Shown here one piece after another: positions 47,027 through 58,825 of a stretch of 64,000 nucleotides of DNA (the first letter of the stretch is position 1; each line of letters opens with the position of its first letter). The position numbers and the translations under genes were made by a program. Under the pieces are notes generated by a model. That model had not been told where the DNA came from. It saw only the letters and a program-made list of their open reading frames with translations, and ran no database searches. Origin of the DNA: Saposhnikovia divaricata (taxonomy: Eukaryota; Streptophyta; Magnoliopsida; Apiales; Apiaceae); assembly GCA_036435485.1 (NCBI GenBank), contig CM071596.1, forward strand, positions 137,231,001 through 137,295,000, written 5' to 3'.

Positions 47027-49089
47027 TCAATGTTTTGGCACCCATATAGGTTTGGGTCCAGATTGGTTAGTAGCAATAGTATATAAAACATTTAAATCAG
47101 TTTTTCTGATCCATTTTTGGACCACTTTTGGTGACTTTTGCATTCTGTCACTCTTTTGGTAAGCGGTTTGTCTTCTGTCAGAAGCATTCTGGTATGCTGT
47201 TTGTCCCCTGATTGGTCCATTCTGGTAAGCTATTTGTCGCCTGACTAGTCCATTCTGGTAAGCCATTTTCCCTTTATGATTTACCTGAACCACAGAATTT
47301 CTTTCCAAATGGCCTTTTCCACCACACTTGTTGCATGTCTTCCAAGGCATAGCATAGTTGTAAGGTATGCCATTTCTCCATTATATTTGAGCACACCATG
47401 CTTCTTGTTTAAGTTCATGCCAACTCCTTCTCTAACTAAAGGGACATTTGCCCTTTTCATTATCGTCTTTAAGCTATCTTCTCCTTGAACAAAGGTTTCC
47501 ATCCATTTCTGGAGATCTTTGACCTCTTTTTCCAGAAGAGAAATCAGTTCAGCTTGCTGGATTCTCTTTTCAGCAATTTTGGAGGATTCGGCTTGACTAG
47601 ATTCTTTGAGCTTATATGATTTAATACATTTATCTCTAGCTTCAATTTGTAACCTCAAATCCTTGAATTCCTTCATGAGCACTTCATTTCTTTTAAGAAT
47701 TACTTTGTTGACTCCTTCGAATTGAACTAGTTTTTCTTTTAAATCAGCAATAAGATCATCATGATTGATTTCAGGAGCCTTCTCAGCCATTAAATCAGAA
47801 ATAATTTTCTTCAAATGAATATTCTTCTTTTCAAGCTCTTTATTCTTATTTCTCAATTCCATGAACTCAATGATAGATACATTACTTGGTACCTACATGG
47901 TTAGTTCTTCTAGCATAGTAGGAGAAGAAGGTAAATCAAAATTAATTGAGTTTACCTCACTTGCATCATTTTCAGAATCCGAATAATCACTATCCACAAA
48001 TTCTTCTTTTATGGATCCTTGTGAACTTTCTTCATCATTTAGACCTACAAGAGCTAAATTCACAATGTCTTCACTTGAGTCATCACTGGAGTCTGAATCA
48101 TCATCACTCCAAGTCAGTAAAGCCTTCGATTTTCTCTTGTCTTTAAAAACAGCATGTTGTTTTGACTTTAATTTGTAGCAATTCTTTTTAAAATGGCCTG
48201 GCTTGCCACATTCTAAACAAGTTTGCTCCTTGGTTTTCTTGTTGTTGGGGAAACCTCCTCGATCTCTTTTCATTCTATTTTTCTTTTCAATCAGCCTCTT
48301 GATCTTCTTTGAGATGAGTGCGAGTTCTTCATCAGATTCTTCATCAGATTCTGTCAGCTTGCTCTTTGCAGACTCGGTTGGCTTGCTGTTTGTAGAATGA
48401 AGAGCCAAATTCTTCATTTTGGCTAGAGGAGCCTGAACACCTTCAACCTGACTTTTATTTATCTTGCTTTTAAACTGTTCTAGCTCAATAAATACAGCTA
48501 GATGATCCATGGTGTCGATTGTTGAGGATGATTCCAAAGACGTGACCTTAGCTTCATAAATGAATGGTACCGTACTTAACACTTTCATGTTAATTTCATC
48601 TTGTGGAATATCTTTTCCAACTCATTTTAATGAGTTTATAGTAACTTGGAACCTTGCTTGACCTTCTTTGATAGTTTCAACATCCTTGAGCTTGAAATTT
48701 CCAAAGTCATTCATTAGCTTACTAAGCTTCACCTTCCTTAAAGTTGTCGATCCTTCATGATAGGTTTCCAAAGCATCCCACATTTCTTTTGCCATCTTTA
48801 TAGAATAAACCTTGTCATACTCAGCTTGATCTAATGCATTCATTAGAGAATTTCTAGCTTCTCCATTATAACCACATTTAATAATCTCATCGGGAGTGAG
48901 ATCATCAACGTCTTTTGGTTGATTTTTATCATCTAAAAATTCGAAGTTTCCTTTCTGCACAACTCTTAATACCAGTGGCCTCTTGGATAAGAATGTTTCC
49001 ATTCTACATTTCCATCAGTTGTAATTTTCCGAGCCAGTGAGGAGAGGAGCTCTATAATTAGATTTAGCTTCGAGATAGTGTTCAGCCAT
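47027..49089 (-). pseudogene. Element F gag
   Basis: The ATG at 49089 (MAEHYLEAKSNYRAPLL) is followed by a TGA at 49017-49015. The UBN2-type domain (49002-48622) shows KMAKEMWDALETYHEG and LSKLMNDFGNFKL, and ends in a TGA where CGA is likely. The next part (48588-47893) has ECGKPGHFKKNC and acidic Ser/Asp runs, ending TAG (CAG likely). A coiled-coil part follows to about 47390, then a frameshift. The last part (47350-47027) has CNKCGGKGHLERNS, where the final Cys of the second knuckle is Ser, and four 11-12-residue repeats of the AYQN(G/A)..RRQ type. Confidence 0.85.
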
Positions 49090-49132
49090 TTTGATCGATA
49101 CTTTCCTGTTACAGAAATGTTAGTATACCAAA

Positions 49133-49144
49133 GCTCCGATACCA
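49133..49144 (-). promoter_or_regulatory. Primer-binding site of element F
   Basis: TGGTATCGGAGC on the minus strand, two bases from the LTR; one change (A to G) from the initiator tRNA-Met match in E. Confidence 0.8.
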
Positions 49145-49146
49145 AT

Positions 49147-49653
49147 TGAAAAACAACACCTAGAGGGGGGTGAATAGGTGTTTATGGCTAACAATGGTTA
49201 TTTATGACCTGTTTTAAATTTTACCAGAAACAGCTTGTTGTTTGTGATAACGTAGTTTATAAATGGCAAGCTGATTGTAACTAAAATGCAGTGCAGTATG
49301 AGATATGAAGAAAATTAAATGTGACACACGATCTTTTAACTAGGTTCGACCCCTAAACCCCTATGGTCTACATCCTGGTCCCTTACCAAACTTGGTAAGA
49401 GAATATATTATTGATCAACTATAAAACCGATTACAAGATCCAACAATATATCTCTCTTACACCCTGCTGCTTACAAATGGCTTGCTGTTTCCTGTGCTGA
49501 ACTAACTCTCCAAGCAATACTTCCCAAGTATCCTTCTCTAGCCTAGTTCGACCCACCCAAAACCTTAAGCCAATCATGTACAGCAACAAATCAATACAAT
49601 TTGAACAATACAAAGATTTGAATAAATACAACTCAATCTATGAACCCTCTGAA
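49147..49653 (-). repeat. 5' LTR of element F (truncated, about 507 bp)
   Basis: Aligns with the first part of the E LTR (AGGTTCGACCCCTAA, CTGGTCCCTTACCAA, TATATTATTGATCAA) and stops at the TA microsatellite. About 760 further bases of the E LTR have no counterpart here. Confidence 0.75.
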
Positions 49654-49654
49654 T

Positions 49655-49684
49655 ATATATATATATATATATATACAATATATA
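49655..49684. repeat. (TA)n microsatellite
   Basis: Two TA runs separated by CAA mark the truncation point of the F LTR. Confidence 0.9.
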
Positions 49685-50470
49685 TATACATGAACACAAC
49701 CATCACACCACCAACATGATTCAAGCACAAAATCGAACTCTAACAATTATGGGCATCGTGATTGACTCAAAATCGAAGTATTTAAGCTAAATCGAAGCAA
49801 AACCTGAAGTGGGTTTCGAACTTTTCATCTCAGAACCAACATGCAAGTATATAGAGAGATAAAGAACTAAAAACCGAGCAAAATCTGGTCTCATATCATG
49901 ATTTCGGTCAAAAACCGATGAGGAAGAGAAGAGAGATGTTAATTACTGAGAGAGAGAGAGTCGAGAGAAATGATGCAGAGAGCAGAGAGACAGAGTGAGG
50001 AAGAAAGAGTGGCGGTGGTCGTGTATATAGCCCCAAGGTCAAAATGGTCTTTTCACAATTGCTATTTTAAGATTCTGAAAAACTGATTTTAAACCACTAT
50101 TAAATCGAAATAAAATAGGAAATGGGGAGAAAATATTTTATAAAAAATTTTAAAATAAACCTCATGAAATTAGAAGCATCCCCATAGCTTTAAAATAATA
50201 TTTGGATCAAAAATGAATTTTATACGAATTTTCGAAAGAAAGTCTCTTTAAAAGAAATAATGCTTTTTAAATCATTTAAAAATACCAAATCACACAATTA
50301 AATACCCACACTAATTTTCATAGCTCAATAATATCACAAAGATGATAATGTAAAAGATTTCAAGATTTAAATCGACTCCAGTGATTTTATATGATTGTTA
50401 AAAGATTAAAAATGCACTTTAAAAATACTTTTAATGCTCCAAAAATATAAATAAAATTCTACGAGCATAT
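49685..50470. other. Gypsy LTR-like non-coding sequence, related to 28950-29350
   Basis: No gene. It contains GA-rich stretches and the same AT-rich block order as the sequence left of element E, which suggests another copy of that LTR family. LTR G begins at 50471. Confidence 0.5.
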
Positions 50471-52557
50471 ATGTAACACCCCCAAATCTGGGTCAGGGGT
50501 CTGGTCGTTACGGTCTCAATTTCCATCCACAAAACCAACATAAATATTAAATTACAACCATGTGACCCAAAACAACAACATAAAACACACCCGTTATAGT
50601 CCCAGAGATGAAATCAGAGTAACTACCAAATTTTATTAATCACAAGATTGAGATCTTACAACCCAAAAGATTTACAATTTAAAAATTGCATACTCTTTGC
50701 CATCCATTTGTTTATGTCATATAATAAATACCTTTGATACTCAAAGGCTAACCACTAGCCTACCAATAGCTTCCTCTTCAACAATGGTAGTTATAACCTC
50801 AGCGGTAATCCTCTGATGGCTGACACCTGCTTACGCTGAATGCGCCTTGTACGGGCCATCTGCTCTAGCTGTTGTTGTGATATAATACATAAAGCAAGGG
50901 TGAGAAATAGCCCACCAAAAGTAATATATGACCGAACAATAAAGTATATAACAAGTCAACAATATCGTTGGAGCCATATGCCATGCATTTACGAAGATAG
51001 TGCCAGTATAATGTAAATGATGAAGTTACAAGGCAACTCAAAAATATATTTCTGTGGAAATATTTGTAATGTCAAAGATAAGCAAGATATCATCATTTAT
51101 CAAAAAAGAGGAACTTGCAGAAAAATATTGCAATTCCAGATTCAATCACTTTTTCACTCTGCCAACACCATTAGTGTTGTAGGAAATTTCCAACATTTGA
51201 AAGTTGAACTAACACTGAATCATTGACGCGCAAGGAGACATAACATTCACGATGATCAGTCGCAGGTTATGCTCCCCACCTCTTGTTCTCTACATGTAGA
51301 AGGAAGCACCGACGGATTTACTTGTTTACCGTCCTCTGGAACCCCCCGGCCAACGGTTAGGCAATTGTTGGATTGGCACCACTCGATCACTTACGTGGCT
51401 CCTAGTTCTCATAACATCCATAATTCTGAAACATAAAGTTCGTCCCCCTTTCCCCAAGTATAATACTTGTTGATAAGACTCCACAAAGTAGTCGTATCTA
51501 GTTGGAAAGGAAAATTCACCAACATTTCCCAAGCCGCTGCTTGTTAATGGATACCAACTTGTTCCAACAATCTTACCCCTCGAATGATGAGAGGGTACAC
51601 AAGGAATAAGCAAATAGCAACCGAGTTGCGAGTGAAAAGAATAATTTCGAAGAATTTATGACCGGGAAGTCAATAAGATAAATAACATTTCTCAAGTAAG
51701 GTTCCCTTATAATTAGGAAGATAGCTTGAATGAAGAATAAGATTGGTGAGAACCTTCCTTGATAAGAATGATAATGAATAGGCTCAGAATAATTCACATA
51801 ATACTCGAGGGTCGAAGATAATATTCGAATGAAATAAATCATTTTTAAACGAGTCAGAAGAATTAAATAAATATTTCGAAGAATATTTATTAAGTCAAAA
51901 ATATTGAAGGAATAATCCTAATGTAAAATATTACTCGGAATAATCCTCGAATAAATATTCACAAATAATATTCATTAAATAATTAATGAATTTTTAAATA
52001 AATAGTACTTATCAAATAAATGAAACTCGAATGAATATTCGAAATAATATCCACTGAACAAATAGTGAAGATTCAAATTAATAATACTTATCAATTAAAA
52101 CTCGAATGAATATTCGAAATAATATTCACTGAATAAATAGGGAATATTCCAATTAATATTACTGATTGAAGGAATAAGTACCAAATGAATATTCGAAACA
52201 ATATGATAATTGAATCGACTTTAAATAAATATTGAAAATAATATTCGTTGAATAAATGAAGTTCAAATGAATATTCAAAATAATATTTATTAAATGAATA
52301 AAGCTTAAAAGGAAGTTAGAAATAATATTTAATAGGTAAATAATCTCGAATGAATATTTAAATTAATATTCATTAAATAAATAATGGGAGAATATTTACT
52401 TAGATATTTCCCTCCGAAAATAATCACGATATATAAAGAAATACTGACTCCCGGTCTATAATCAAAGAATAAGATTCAGATGCCCTTCTCTAAGGGTTTT
52501 AGCAATATCCGTCTTATAATCGATACGTTAACTATCTAGATTATAGCCAACAATAAT
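50471..52557 (-). repeat. LTR G: part of a Tekay-type LTR related to element A's
   Basis: On the plus strand it opens TGTAACACCCCCAAATCTGG, the reverse complement of the A LTR end. It keeps in order the small basic ORF region (about 50780-50880), a GGTGGGC hairpin (50896-50915), the 12-mer at 51251, a block near 51450-51560 matching 7230-7360 of A, the palindromic array (51840-52390) and the ACTGACTCCCGG...TTATAATCGAT block that corresponds to about 6240-6330 of A. It then stops at the start of element C, so the rest lies beyond C, outside the window. Confidence 0.8.
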
Positions 52558-54345
52558 TGTAAGAAACCTAATTTTTGGTAATATTCCCTTTTATTTAATA
52601 TCTTGTGGCATTGTCAATATAGAACCTTTCTAGTCATCCCTGTTGATTAATAGAATTGATTGTCTGAGAAACTGCGTTGTTGCATTTATTATGTAAGATA
52701 AAAAGGAAGATTGTGAAGGCAGGAGCCTTATTGTTAGTAAGATTTATAAAACTTGGGATTTGAGAATGGTTAGAGGATTAAAGGATTTATTAAGAATTAT
52801 GACGAGGAATTATGGACATTCGAGGAATTTACACAATTAAATACTTAAGGAATTATAGGGGAAATCTCTACGCGACAAAATATTATTACGAGAGATTAAT
52901 CAAGATACGATACGAATTAAAGATTAAATGACATGCATTGGTGGAAGAATAATGATACAAGGAGTAGTATTGCATGCAAGTCCCATGCAACCAAGTGGTT
53001 AGAAATCAAGCAAACTAGTTAGCAAATTGGAAGATGAATAGTATCTAGTTACTTGCTTTTTCAAAAAGGGGGACAAGTAGTACACATGCCCATGCCTTGC
53101 TAGTACTTACCTATACTTACACTAATATGTAACACCCAACATAACTCTACCAATTATTCAACCAACATAACACACAAAACAAAAAACAGAAACACTTCCC
53201 CCCCCTTCTAGCTTGCTCTCGGCCAAAGGAAGAAAAAGAAGAAGAAAAATTCTTCTTCCCCCTTTTCCATCACTCATAAATCACAACATAAATCCTAGGC
53301 CATCTCCATCATCTAGACAAGGTATGTTAGTAATTTCAAGCCATTTCATCCACCCAAATTCAAGTTATAAATTGTTAAAAATTGGGTGAATTGTAAACAT
53401 GTTTGATTTTCTTTTAGATCTTGGATTGTAAGGGTTGTAGGAGACCATTCAAGGTGTTGTTGAGTTGTGAAAAGCTTATCCAAGGCCCCTAGGTGCTCAA
53501 GAAGGTATAAAAATCTCAAACCCTCTTGGTTATGTATTATTTATAATGTTTGGTAGTAGATCCATGTGTTTGTGAGCTAATCTTGGTTGTATAAGTATTG
53601 GATGACATGGATCTTGAGTTTTGATGTTGAGATTGTGACTTTTATGATTATGGATAATATATATATCTCCATGAGTGTTATGAACCATGAACTAAGTGTA
53701 TTAAGTGTTGGTTGTGTTGTGGAATGGTGAAAAATGGTTGATCTAAGTAGTATGTGCTTGCTGAGTTTTGTCCAGGAGCATTGACCTGTATTGTAACACG
53801 GTTTTGAACCCCCAAATGTTGTCCCCTGATGTCCTACCATATATTGTTGGAAAGATAATTGAATGTAGTTTCTGGAAATGTAAGGTTAATGGCTAGGTGA
53901 TGTATAGATTTTAAGTTATGGCCGGAGGAGTGAATTTTGTTTCTGGATTCCGGACTGCACTAAGTGACCCCCTTGTGAACCTTGTTTAGACCCCTAGAAA
54001 TATATGTGGGATCATGGAAAAATTGGAGAAGTTAGGGAATGCAGTGGTGAAGACCACCCAAAAAGAATTGGATTAAAATATGAATTTTTGGATTTTATAA
54101 AAATGCTAGAGTAAATTTTGCGCAAGGGAAAAAGTCGTTAGTGGAGCATAATTCTAGGGATAATGATTATGACTCGGATTTGGTAACTAAATCAAGTCGA
54201 ATAAGTGACGAGCGTAATCGAGTGATGACATGAACCTATAGTGGGGCTAGAGTGTCATAAGACGAAGTCGTTAAGTTAATTTCGTACCCCCTAAAACCCC
54301 GTAATTAAAGAGATGTTGTTAAGGTACTAACGAGCGGTTATTGCT

Positions 54346-54359
54346 TATGTATAGATCGT
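54346..54359 (+). promoter_or_regulatory. Core promoter candidate of the C 5' LTR
   Basis: TATGTATAGATCGT, the counterpart of TATTTATAGATCGT in element A; the 3' LTR copy begins at 63488. Confidence 0.55.
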
Positions 54360-54494
54360 TCCACTCCGCACGCTCGACCACCCGAACCAAACCAAGGCAA
54401 GTTTACTTTTCAAAACTTATACATATACAAGGACTTTCACTGTTGTGTTTGTAGTTTTCACCCGGGGATAGTTACGGATGTAGTTTCTATCCTT

Positions 54495-54549
54495 CTACCG
54501 GTAGAGAAGACCCGCGGATTATTGGACTTGGATGTGGCGACTGATCATC
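54495..54549 (+). promoter_or_regulatory. Conserved LTR block in element C
   Basis: CTACCGGTAG at 54495-54504 and CGACTGATCATC at 54538-54549, as in element A but with unrelated sequence between the two words. Confidence 0.6.
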
Positions 54550-55500
54550 GTCAATCCTTGTCAGGTTTTTTATGCTTTCTTCCAGTCCCATCCTCCACTT
54601 TGGAAAAATACTCAAACACTGTTTCTTGGGCCTAAGTGCCAAGTTGCTGATAGTGTGGTTTTTGATGAGAAAATGTTGACATCGTGCAGTATCTAGAACT
54701 GCAAGATTTTCTATAAAGATTGGCACGTGTTAGTGCACTCTTGCAACTGTTTCAAAGAATGAAATGTTTTTGTAAGAGAAACCTTCTAAGCTAATGGAAG
54801 GAAAGAGGTTTACAATGATGTATTCCTTGTACAGTATGTTAATCGTAGAGTGTTTTGCCGAAAATGATATACTCATATGTATATATTTTCAAACTTGAGA
54901 CATGTTGAAATGGGAACCTTATAAAGAGTTCATAGGTTATTCTTAAAGCTCCTTAGTGAGTATAGATGTTTTATTCAAACTCGGACATATACATTGTCCA
55001 ATTATGTTTTGAAATCTGAGATATATACCCATATAGTTGGGAATGTTTTCGAAATAAACCCCATTATTATTTTACAAAATGGTGAACTTGCTGAGCATTA
55101 TGTAGCTCATTCTTGCTTTATAAAAACTTTTCAGAAAGAGAAGAATTTGGTCGGTTAACTCCGCGACAGCAGAAGAGGAGTAGAAGATTTACCCGGAGAT
55201 GATTTAGTTCCTGATAGATACTATAGAGTAAGTCTGATAGGTTTCCAACTGTAATAGTAAGACTTGTCTTCAAGTGTAGTTGTATAAGTGGAATTGTGTA
55301 AGACTCTGATTTGTACAAATGAATTGTAATATTTAGTGGCACTTTTGATTATCGTTTCTGAGGCTCTAACTTGTTTGTGCTTAAGATTGAGGTTTGAATG
55401 GATGTATTGTTGAGTTGTACAGTTAATACAGGTATGATATGGTTGGATGGTGATGTGACGACCTGAATCTTTGACCTCAGATTCGGGGGCGTTACAGAAA

Positions 55501-55512
55501 TGGTATCAGAGC
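55501..55512 (+). promoter_or_regulatory. Primer-binding site of element C
   Basis: TGGTATCAGAGC, four bases after the LTR end, matching initiator tRNA-Met. It is perfect although the coding sequence behind it is badly decayed. Confidence 0.9.
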
Positions 55513-58500
55513 GATAAGTTACAGTACTCAGAAACGAAAGTGTTGAGAGTTAAGTCTAAGTAGGAGATGACATAAGATATCGTAGTAAACTTATGATTGG
55601 ACTACCGGAAGAGGTACCGGTGAGTAGAATGGACTGGAGTGTTACTGAAGGTATTATACTAGGGTCAATAGAATCCCTAGAGACCTTCAGAATGATGAAT
55701 AGAGATTTGAGAGTCGTACATGACCTATCATAGGTAATGATATAGGAAGCGGAGCGAAACCTCAAGAGCAGCTGAGGTAGAGGCGATATTGCCAATATGA
55801 TCGGGTGACCAGGCTGGCGTAAATTTTGTGGCCCATAGTCCTCCACAGTTTAGGAGGCGGCATTTTAAGAATCAAGGAGTTTAGACTTCCCTACATAATT
55901 AAGAGTACTTAGTACTTGGAATAAAGAAAGTCTTTTACTTTGGCTACAAGATCCGATTTTCGATGAGTAACGGGTTTACCTGAAAGTTGGTCACTATGTC
56001 GTTGTGGATTTCATTACCCTTAATGTCAAATTTTGCATGTGTTGTACGAGAATGTTATCATAAGACGAGCGTGCTAGATAATTCCACGCATGATTCGGAC
56101 GCTAGAGCATGGCAGTTCAACTTAGAGAACAAACAAGTGGGATTAACAAAGGGACTTAAGAGAAGTTGAATATGGTTGCAACGAGCGATACAGTGATCTC
56201 AGAGTCTACCAAAAGAAAGGACCAGCGAGTCTAGAGTGAGATCCTTTGATAGAGATGTTAGCAGGGACTACGTGTATATGTATTGTAGACCTCAATATTT
56301 TTTGTATATGTTCACATACACACACCCGCCACTGAACCTATGGACTGCACTGAGATCCCTGAGAGATCTCTTTGATCTGTTCCCAGGGGGAAACTGGCCA
56401 CTTGTGATTCATGTCGGAAGGCATGAAGTAGGACCCTATAGACTTAGCAGGTGTCCCCGGAATGATGTGAAGCTTGGTCTTCAAGATAAAGCACAGAAAT
56501 GATAGATATATTGGTGAAACCCTGACTCGATAAATGACTTTAAGATGATGATTGAGAGACGCACTAGTTGGTGTCTTGTATTACGAAGACGAAGAGATGG
56601 AGTTACCCTCATAGGGGTGATAATGAGATGCACGAATGATTATTAACTTATTTTGATAACTACCGGCTGGTGCACTACTTCATTTTAAACTGTTCACTAA
56701 CCATGTTACCTCGGTTAGCTTATATCAGGTAACCCTCCTAGCTTTCTACTTCAAACTTGTGGAATAACAACCAGTGATATACTTTCTCGAAACCGGGACT
56801 CATCCAAAGTATTATAACTGATCCCCGAGCATTATATTTGAAGTTTATAATTATTTCTGCTCAGGACTATTTACACTTTCTTTCAATTATCCAAGGAATG
56901 TTCAACAAATATTTCCTTAATTAATCGACGAATACTACTTAACGGATATCGATATTTGATTGCTTCTTTCATACTTGCACTCTTCAGTTGAGCTCATAAA
57001 TATTCAACAAATTACTGAGAACATGGATGATCTAATGTCCAGACGTCCCTCATGAATTCTTTTCTTCTATTCAAGATGAGATTGTACATCGTACATTGAA
57101 ATCATAGTAAGGATATCATTTTGATATTGGTGTTCCGAATTTAATTCTATTGTCGAATCTGATAAAGCATGTGTACGGAGGCACCCTTTGGTGGACCGCT
57201 TCACTAATAAGTAATATTTGATGAGAGGTTATCGATTGTTCCGATACCTAGAACATTCTCTTCAGATTTTATAGTTTTCTTTTTTTTCAAACTTAATAGC
57301 TTCTTATTTTCATTCGTTGTCCGAGAAGCCTAAAGTTTCTTTAGTGGCTACGATGTTGAAATTCCGTTCTACCCAATTGAAACTGGCTAGTCGTTATGTC
57401 AATTTGAATGACTAGTTGATCGTTCCAACTACTCAAAATTGTAATGTTGTGAAGAACACCTAGCTAATTGCCCTAGCTGGTGGTGATGTCTCAAACAGGG
57501 AACTAGCAAATTTTGTCTAGCTAGTCGCTAGTGTTTCTTGAAAAGGACTAGTTATTGTTTCACTGGTCCAACTCCCAATTTAATTCATTCCGCAATGCAT
57601 TTTGCATGTGGTAAAGTATGATGATGAAAGTTTGGACAAATAACTTGATTGAGACCTAGTGAGGTCGCCCACTCCACTTGAACTCTTACCCATCTTCGTA
57701 TCAGACTTTATATCACTTGAATATTTTATTCTTTCATTTCATACAATGAGAATTCATTTGAAACCATTGATTACTTGAGTGACAAACTACTTCATTCTTT
57801 AATTGCCATGGAGTAGAATTGCTTTCTATTGGCTGACCTTCATCAATGCGACTTTAGATTTCCTCTTATTATTCAGGAGGAAAAGTATCCACTCGATGTA
57901 AGAATTGTATAAAGACCGTCTTTATGACTTTTATATCCAACAATCATTGCCCTTGTGCAACATTCTCTATGGTATCATATTACAGAATTATCAGGACGGG
58001 AAGGAATAAACCTTGTTGTATTCTTTCTGTCATCCTTACGTCTCCAAAAATCGAGACTCCTAGTATTTGGAGCCATCAACATTCTTGGAACATCCAATGT
58101 GGAATTCTTATTGAGATTATCTATTGGACCTTTTTATTTTGAAACCATTCCTTTCAAAGTGATTACTCTAAGGTGAACGGGAGGTACAATTGTGAACCGT
58201 TACACCAATATGAGATCAAAAACCAAATGTTGTAATTGTGCAGCCAGAGCATTATGCCGAGTAATTATTGAAGTAGAGATAACATGTCAGGGCATACCAC
58301 AAGACCTTTAATATTGGTGTGGGGAAAGTTATAAGAAATGATGAGGTGGTTGGGAGCACGCTCCTACCCACCATTGTCAGGATGTATATTAATGAATTCT
58401 GGAGTTACCAAGCCTTTTCCTGATCCAAGAAATGCAAATCGATTGCGATGTAAAACATATCCTTAGAGGAAACTACCTGGGAGTGAGATGGACAAGAAAG

Positions 58501-58800
58501 GAAGAAATATCGTGGCAAGAATGTAAAGCTTTATTTAGCTTAAAGGGATTGATGCACATAGAGACACATAAAGTTTAACAGGCCCCTAATAGCAAATGGA
58601 TGCATGGATATATGACAATGATCCTTCGAGATTACCACCTAATCAAGTTTATTGGGAATCGCAGTAGCATGCAGGCCTCAGGCTGATTGGCACCAGTTGT
58701 GAAGGAGGACGAGCGTATGACATCTTACATATACCATCGAGAACTGATACCCTTATCGGAAATGGAGGAATTGTTGACTAGTTAAAATGAGTAGTTGTTT
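55513..58800 (+). other. Decayed interior of element C, gag/protease region
   Basis: No frame longer than about 90 codons is credible. A possible gag zinc-knuckle remnant lies near 56395-56500 (TGTGATTCATGTCGG, as in CxxC), but this is weak. The segment 57340-57600 is rich in CTAG words, and 58351-58376 is a near-perfect palindrome around GGGAGCACGCTCC. By position relative to the RT remnant, this should be gag and protease of the fossil copy, possibly with small insertions. Confidence 0.4.
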
Positions 58801-58825
58801 TTCAAAGATAAGGTTGAAGAGAAGG

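Larger units (their letters stand above)
43313..49653 (-). mobile_element. Element F: SIRE-like copia, same family as E, truncated at both ends
   Basis: The coding order on the minus strand matches E closely, but F retains the full-length gag that E has lost. The left LTR keeps only its first ~50 bases (TGAAAAACAACACC...GGCTAACA). The right LTR runs from 49147 for about 500 bases and stops at a TA microsatellite. No second target duplication is found. Several stops and frameshifts are present in gag and pol. Confidence 0.85.
52558..55496 (+). repeat. 5' LTR of element C (2939 bp)
   Basis: Starts TGTAAGAAACCTAATTTTTG and ends GGGGGCGTTACA. It holds a pyrimidine-rich leader-like stretch with CTCGGCCAAAG near 53218, an intron-like interval 53322-53417 (AAG|GTATG...TTTTAG|A), a second donor-like AAG|GTATAA at 53505, the core promoter at 54346, the palindrome/12-mer block at 54495-54549 and a short hairpin at 55092-55109. 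No supported coding frame. Confidence 0.9.

Noticed and set aside
55513..57000. A gag gene at the start of the C interior
   Set aside because: Only a weak CxxC-like remnant near 56400 was found; frames of 60-96 codons are scattered over both strands without family features.
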